Part shown: positions 6,396-8,989 of the stretch, piece by piece
Layout: the number at the start of each line of letters is the position of its first letter
How positions within the stretch are numbered: the first letter of the stretch is position 1
Assembly (NCBI GenBank): GCA_947483455.1
Contig: CANKNK010000054.1
Span: 1 to 8,989, forward strand
DNA: 8,989 bases
DNA from: Comamonadaceae bacterium
Lineage (GTDB): Bacteria; Pseudomonadota; Gammaproteobacteria; Burkholderiales; Burkholderiaceae_C
Direction of reading: 5' to 3'
The notes under the pieces: generated by a model
What the model was told of the DNA's origin: nothing
Seen by the model: only the letters and a program-made list of their open reading frames with translations
Databases searched by the model: none
Program-made: the position numbers and the translations under genes

Positions 6396-7268
6396 ATGCT
6401 CTACCCGGAACTCTTTAGACAATTGGAATCTGTACGCTGGGACATGGAGCGCGACATCCCCTGGGCCAGTTTTGACCCTACCGCCCTGTCCGACGAGCAA
6501 GCCACCACCATCAAAATGAACGCGATTACCGAGTGGGCGGCGCTGCCGGCTACCGAAATGTTTTTGCGCGACAACCGGGGCGACAGCGACTTTTCGGCCT
6601 TTATGTCTATTTGGTTCTTCGAGGAACAAAAGCATTCGCTGGTGTTGATGGAGTATTTGCGGCGCTTTAGGCCCGAGTTGGTGCCCACCGAGGCCGAACT
6701 GCACAATGTGCGCTTTGAATTCGACCCGGCTCCGGCGCTGGAGACGCTGATGCTGCACTTTTGCGGCGAGATCCGCCTCAACCACTGGTACCGCCGCGCC
6801 AGCGACTGGCATACCGAGCCGGTGATTAAATCTATTTACACCCGCTTAAGCCAGGACGAAGCGCGCCACGGCGGCGCCTACCTGAAGTACATGAAGCGCG
6901 CCATTCAAAACGTAGGCCTGGAGGCCAAAAGCGCGTTTGCCAAAGTAGGCGTGCTGATGGCCAGCGCGCGGCGCACCAGCCAGGCCCTACATCCAACCAA
7001 TTTGCATGTGAACAAAGCGCTATTTCCCAACGACACGGTGCAAGCGCGCCTGCCCAACCCGGACTGGCTGGAGCACTGGTTGGACAAGCAAATTGATTTT
7101 GACGCGGTCTGGGAAAACAAAGTGGTAGAGCGCATACTGCACAACATGAGCCTTTTGATGGAACGCAGTTTTAGCACCGTGCAGGAACTCAACAAATACC
7201 GTAAAGAACTGGCGCGCGAGCTAGGCAGCGCCTTGGAGCCGAGCGCTTCTAGTAGCAAAACGGCATGA
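6396..7268 (+). CDS. Ferritin-like diiron protein, acyl-ACP-desaturase-like
   Basis: This 290-residue, mostly helical protein has a complete set of carboxylate-bridged diiron ligands: a first Glu (Glu46 or Glu54), ExxH at 77-80 (EEQKH), Glu125 (CGEIRLNHWY) and a second ExxH at 155-158 (DEARH). The order and approximate spacing (E, ExxH, E, ExxH) match the stearoyl-ACP desaturase branch of the ferritin superfamily. Such proteins activate oxygen to desaturate or hydroxylate a substrate, but the true substrate here is unknown. There is no signal peptide or membrane helix, so it should be cytosolic. The start is fixed by a stop codon upstream at 6348-6350 and no other start between; the Shine-Dalgarno (GAAAG) is weak. 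It overlaps rfaE2 by 4 nt (ATGA). It is divergent from the lipid operon, and a functional link through acyl chains is inference. Confidence 0.88.
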   Translation: MLYPELFRQLESVRWDMERDIPWASFDPTALSDEQATTIKMNAITEWAALPATEMFLRDNRGDSDFSAFMSIWFFEEQKHSLVLMEYLRRFRPELVPTEAELHNVRFEFDPAPALETLMLHFCGEIRLNHWYRRASDWHTEPVIKSIYTRLSQDEARHGGAYLKYMKRAIQNVGLEAKSAFAKVGVLMASARRTSQALHPTNLHVNKALFPNDTVQARLPNPDWLEHWLDKQIDFDAVWENKVVERILHNMSLLMERSFSTVQELNKYRKELARELGSALEPSASSSKTA

Positions 7269-7774
7269 GCGAAAGCAGCAGCGCCGCCGCACCACCAGCC
7301 ATGCTGGGCAAGCTGTGCGAACGCAGTAGCTTGGCGGCAGCACTGGCCAAGCTTCCCCGGCCCTGGGTATTTACCAACGGCGTGTTTGACGTGTTGCACC
7401 GCGGCCATGTGGTCTATTTGGCGCAGGCCCGCGCGCTAGGAGGCAGCCTGATCGTGGCGCTCAACACCGACGCATCGGTGCGCCGCCTGGGCAAAGGCGA
7501 GGACCGCCCGCTCAACAATGAAATGGACCGCGCCATCGTCATGGCCAGCCAGGAAGCGGTCAGCCTGGTCACCTGGTTTGGCGAAGACAACCCGCAAGCC
7601 CTGATCGCCGAAATCCGCCCAGATATTCTGGTCAAAGGCGGTGACTACCAGATGGAGGTGTTGCCCGAGACGGCGCTGATGCATACCTGGGGCGGCAAGG
7701 CGCTGGCGCTGCCTTTTGTGTCGGGGTACTCCACGACTGCGCTGGTAAAAAGGATTCGGGCGCAGGCTAGTTAA
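7265..7774 (+). CDS. rfaE2: D-glycero-beta-D-manno-heptose 1-phosphate adenylyltransferase
   Basis: This 169-residue protein is the stand-alone nucleotidyltransferase equivalent of the C-terminal half of E. coli HldE. It transfers AMP from ATP to D-glycero-beta-D-manno-heptose 1-phosphate, giving ADP-heptose for the LPS inner core; it acts in the cytosol. Motifs are TNGVFDVLHRGHVVYL with the HxGH nucleotide-binding signature at 45-48, GEDRPLNNEMDRA (78-90), KGGDY (124-128) and SGYSTTALVKRI (153-164), matching the ISTT-type signature. The N-terminal 30 residues are low complexity, and an internal ATG at codon 13 could be used instead, but overlap with the upstream stop (ATGA) favours the first ATG by translational coupling. 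The kinase half (HldA/RfaE1) is not in the window. Confidence 0.95.
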   Translation: MSESSSAAAPPAMLGKLCERSSLAAALAKLPRPWVFTNGVFDVLHRGHVVYLAQARALGGSLIVALNTDASVRRLGKGEDRPLNNEMDRAIVMASQEAVSLVTWFGEDNPQALIAEIRPDILVKGGDYQMEVLPETALMHTWGGKALALPFVSGYSTTALVKRIRAQAS

Positions 7775-7922
7775 GCGCTTGGTAGATAGAGTTTTTGGCG
7801 CGCCGTGCGTGAAGTAGGGTGTAGTCCCAATGCCAAAGTTTTTGCGCCATACCTTGGGACTCCCAGTAAGGCGCGTACCGACCCGGAGCGGACAAGTCAA
7901 AGAACACAGGTTTTGTCTGCAA
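7767..7922 (-). CDS. Possible small gene, 51 residues, unknown function
   Basis: In the 244-bp gap between the convergent rfaE2 and thioesterase genes, the minus strand is open with codon choice like the neighbouring genes. A TTG at 7922 has an AAGAGG Shine-Dalgarno sequence 4 nt upstream (7927-7932) and yields 51 residues starting MQTKPVFFDLSAPGRYAPYW and ending in LLHARRAKNSIYQALN. The product is rich in aromatic residues (three Trp, four Tyr) and has a basic C-terminal part; no signal peptide or membrane helix is evident. An ATG at 7967 would add 15 residues with less typical codons, and the frame closes at 7995-7997. The stop overlaps the rfaE2 3' end by 8 bp. I do not recognise a family; it may be a real small protein or the tail of a decayed gene. 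Confidence 0.4.
   Translation of the reverse strand: MQTKPVFFDLSAPGRYAPYWESQGMAQKLWHWDYTLLHARRAKNSIYQALN
7823..7861. repeat. Inverted repeat in the convergent gap
   Basis: AGTCCCAA (7823-7830) and TTGGGACT (7854-7861) are perfect 8-bp inverted arms around a 23-bp centre. The repeat lies 48 bp past the rfaE2 stop. It could form a stem-loop in either transcript, but no T-run follows it on either strand, so a standard intrinsic terminator is not supported. It also lies inside the candidate small gene. Confidence 0.3.
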
Positions 7923-8018
7923 ACAGCCTCTTACAGCTCCCGAGCCAGGTTCGGCCAAGTGCAGCATCTGCCCATACCTGTCACGGTGCTCAAGCTAAAC
8001 CGGACTTGTACACACCCT

Positions 8019-8444
8019 TTACGTCATCCGTGGCATATCCACCACGCGCAAAGTAACCGTCGCAATAGCGCATACCTTGGCCTCACCCGCGCGCGTGGAG
8101 GTCACACTGACAGACACCACGCACAAAGTGCTTCCCGTCTGAACGCATTGGGCCGTTGCGGTGATCTTCTCGCCATTGGCCGGGGCCAAGTAGTTGATGT
8201 GCAAATCTACGGTCACTGCAATCTTGCCGGGGGCCAAGGTTGTGGTGGCCGCAGCGCCTGCGCAATGGTCGGCCAGGCCCGCAAGTACACCGCCGTGGAA
8301 CGATCCGCTGAACTGCAAAAGCTCTGGCTTCCTGGCCAGCGCCAGCGTCACGACACCAACTTCAGCAGCCACAACCTCCACACCTGCCGCATGCGTAAAT
8401 CCGCTGGCAGCAGTGACTGTTTTCAATAAATCCATCAAGTCCAT
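8019..8444 (-). CDS. PaaI-family hotdog-fold thioesterase
   Basis: This 141-residue protein matches the length and pattern of the PaaI / acyl-CoA thioesterase group. The signature FHGGVLAGLADHCAGAAATT (49-68) contains the HGG turn at 50-52 and Asp59, the position of the catalytic acid in this family; the following beta-strands VTVDLHINYLAPA are typical of the hotdog core. The family hydrolyses acyl- or aryl-CoA thioesters in the cytosol; the chain specificity cannot be told. The ATG at 8444 is supported by AGAGGA 7 nt upstream (8452-8457). A second ATG three codons on is a less well placed alternative. The gene is 104 nt downstream of the FAD-linked oxidase on the same strand, so co-transcription is possible but not shown. 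It converges on rfaE2. Confidence 0.93.
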   Translation of the reverse strand: MDLMDLLKTVTAASGFTHAAGVEVVAAEVGVVTLALARKPELLQFSGSFHGGVLAGLADHCAGAAATTTLAPGKIAVTVDLHINYLAPANGEKITATAQCVQTGSTLCVVSVSVTSTRAGEAKVCAIATVTLRVVDMPRMT

Positions 8445-8548
8445 CTAAAGATCCTCTCCATGCTTATGGTTTGAGATTGAACCATCGCCATGCAAGTGTC
8501 GGCTCCGAGCTTGCGTTCAGATCGTAATGCATGGCCCTGCGCAGTGCT
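8445..8548. repeat. Gap between FAD-linked oxidase and thioesterase, with 8-bp inverted repeat
   Basis: The 104-bp gap contains the thioesterase ribosome binding site (8452-8457) and a perfect inverted pair, GCCATGCA (8487-8494) and TGCATGGC (8528-8535), with a 33-bp loop. On the minus strand the pair begins 13 nt past the oxidase stop. No T-run follows, so it is not a clear terminator; no gene is visible in the gap. Confidence 0.3.
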
Positions 8549-8989
8549 TCAGGAAACGCGTCCCATCCAAGCATGAAATCTTCCTTGCGGGTCGTACTTT
8601 GCGCGCACCTGGTCTAGGCGGGCCAAATGGGCATCGGATACAAATTTTGCAGGGCGGCGCGCCAAATTTTCGTCGGCCAACTGGATGCCGCGGCTCCATG
8701 GCGCTAGGGTTTTCATATGGTTGGTTGCCCAGTGGATATGTTGGGATTCATCCACGCCATTACCCAAGCCGCAATACAGCGCGAGATAGCTTCGGTGCTC
8801 TTGCGAAAAGGCCATGTCCGGGCGCTGCACCGGGCCGTTCCAGTTGAGCCACAGCACGTGGCTGGGGTGCGGTGGTTGGGTGTCTGCGATGCTGCGTATC
8901 GCGGGCAGCAGCGGGGCGATCGGGGTATCCATCCACATGTTGTCGGCGCTCCAGCGGGTATTCGATAAAAACAAGGTTTTTTCGCCCGC
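8549..8989 (-). CDS. FAD-linked oxidase with BBE domain, C-terminal part, 5' end cut by window edge
   Basis: The frame is open from the right edge to a TGA at 8549-8551, giving 146 residues with no need for a start inside the window. The end, RLDQVRAKYDPQGRFHAW, is the hallmark of the berberine-bridge (BBE) domain that closes FAD-binding oxidases of the PCMH/VAO superfamily. The preceding LFLSNTRWSADNMW and the run VLWLNWNGPVQRP fit the substrate-domain beta-sheet of the same family. The FAD-binding PCMH domain and any histidine or cysteine that would covalently hold the flavin lie outside the window, so substrate and flavin linkage cannot be judged. Many family members oxidise alcohols, sugars or alkaloids. 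A TTG at 8974 is not the true start because the homologous sequence continues upstream (AGEKT). Confidence 0.88.
   Translation of the reverse strand, partial: AGEKTLFLSNTRWSADNMWMDTPIAPLLPAIRSIADTQPPHPSHVLWLNWNGPVQRPDMAFSQEHRSYLALYCGLGNGVDESQHIHWATNHMKTLAPWSRGIQLADENLARRPAKFVSDAHLARLDQVRAKYDPQGRFHAWMGRVS

Noticed and set aside
7775..7804. Rho-independent terminator after rfaE2, using GTTTTTGGCGCGCC
   Set aside because: The T-run precedes the 8-bp palindrome GGCGCGCC on the plus strand and there is no stem-loop followed by T-residues. The same palindrome recurs at 8656-8663 inside a coding region, so it is probably chance.
7830..8429. Forward open frame, 199 codons
   Set aside because: It crosses the convergent gap and runs antisense to the hotdog thioesterase, which has a good ribosome binding site and a full family signature.
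8642..8670. AAATTTT repeated around a GC-rich palindrome
   Set aside because: It lies in the coding sequence of the FAD-linked oxidase and encodes conserved-looking residues just before its BBE motif; no evidence of a separate element.

Overview
The window looks like chromosomal DNA from a Gram-negative betaproteobacterium, most likely Burkholderiales and probably Comamonadaceae. I infer this from the moderately high GC content, the single-domain heptose-1-phosphate adenylyltransferase (rfaE2) coupled to a ferritin-like diiron protein, and the protein sequences themselves. It is an inference, not a database match. There are no rRNA or tRNA genes, insertion sequences, phage genes or CRISPR arrays.

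Region 1 (1-6210, minus strand) is one tightly packed lipid-modification operon. In transcription order it holds an FAD-dependent oxidoreductase, a DUF1365 protein, a cyclopropane-fatty-acid-synthase-family methyltransferase, an exported chalcone-isomerase-like protein, an MFS/GPH-type transporter, a DUF3833 lipoprotein and a short-chain dehydrogenase that runs off the left edge. Most neighbours abut or overlap (TAGATG, a 14-nt overlap, TGAATG, ATGA), which indicates translational coupling. Related clusters in other proteobacteria are controlled by RpoE-ChrR or by light-sensing MerR-type regulators, and are connected with methylated or furan-containing membrane fatty acids. No such regulator is visible here. 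The methyltransferase lacks two of the residues that hold the bicarbonate base in true cyclopropane synthases, so a reaction other than cyclopropanation is likely.

Region 2 (6211-6395) is a divergent intergenic region. It carries the presumed operon promoter, a small palindrome and repeated TGTATA words that could be operators.

Region 3 (6396-7774, plus strand) is a two-gene unit: an acyl-ACP-desaturase-like diiron protein overlapping rfaE2, a gene of LPS core heptose activation.

Region 4 (7767-8989, minus strand) holds a possible 51-codon small gene converging on rfaE2, a PaaI-type hotdog thioesterase and the C-terminal part of an FAD-linked (BBE-domain) oxidase cut by the right edge.

Taken together the window concerns the cell envelope: enzymes acting on unsaturated acyl chains, two exported proteins and a transporter that could handle lipid products or precursors, and an LPS precursor enzyme. 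The most interesting parts are the altered methyltransferase active site, the uncharacterised exported partners, the operator-like promoter region and the small gene candidate.
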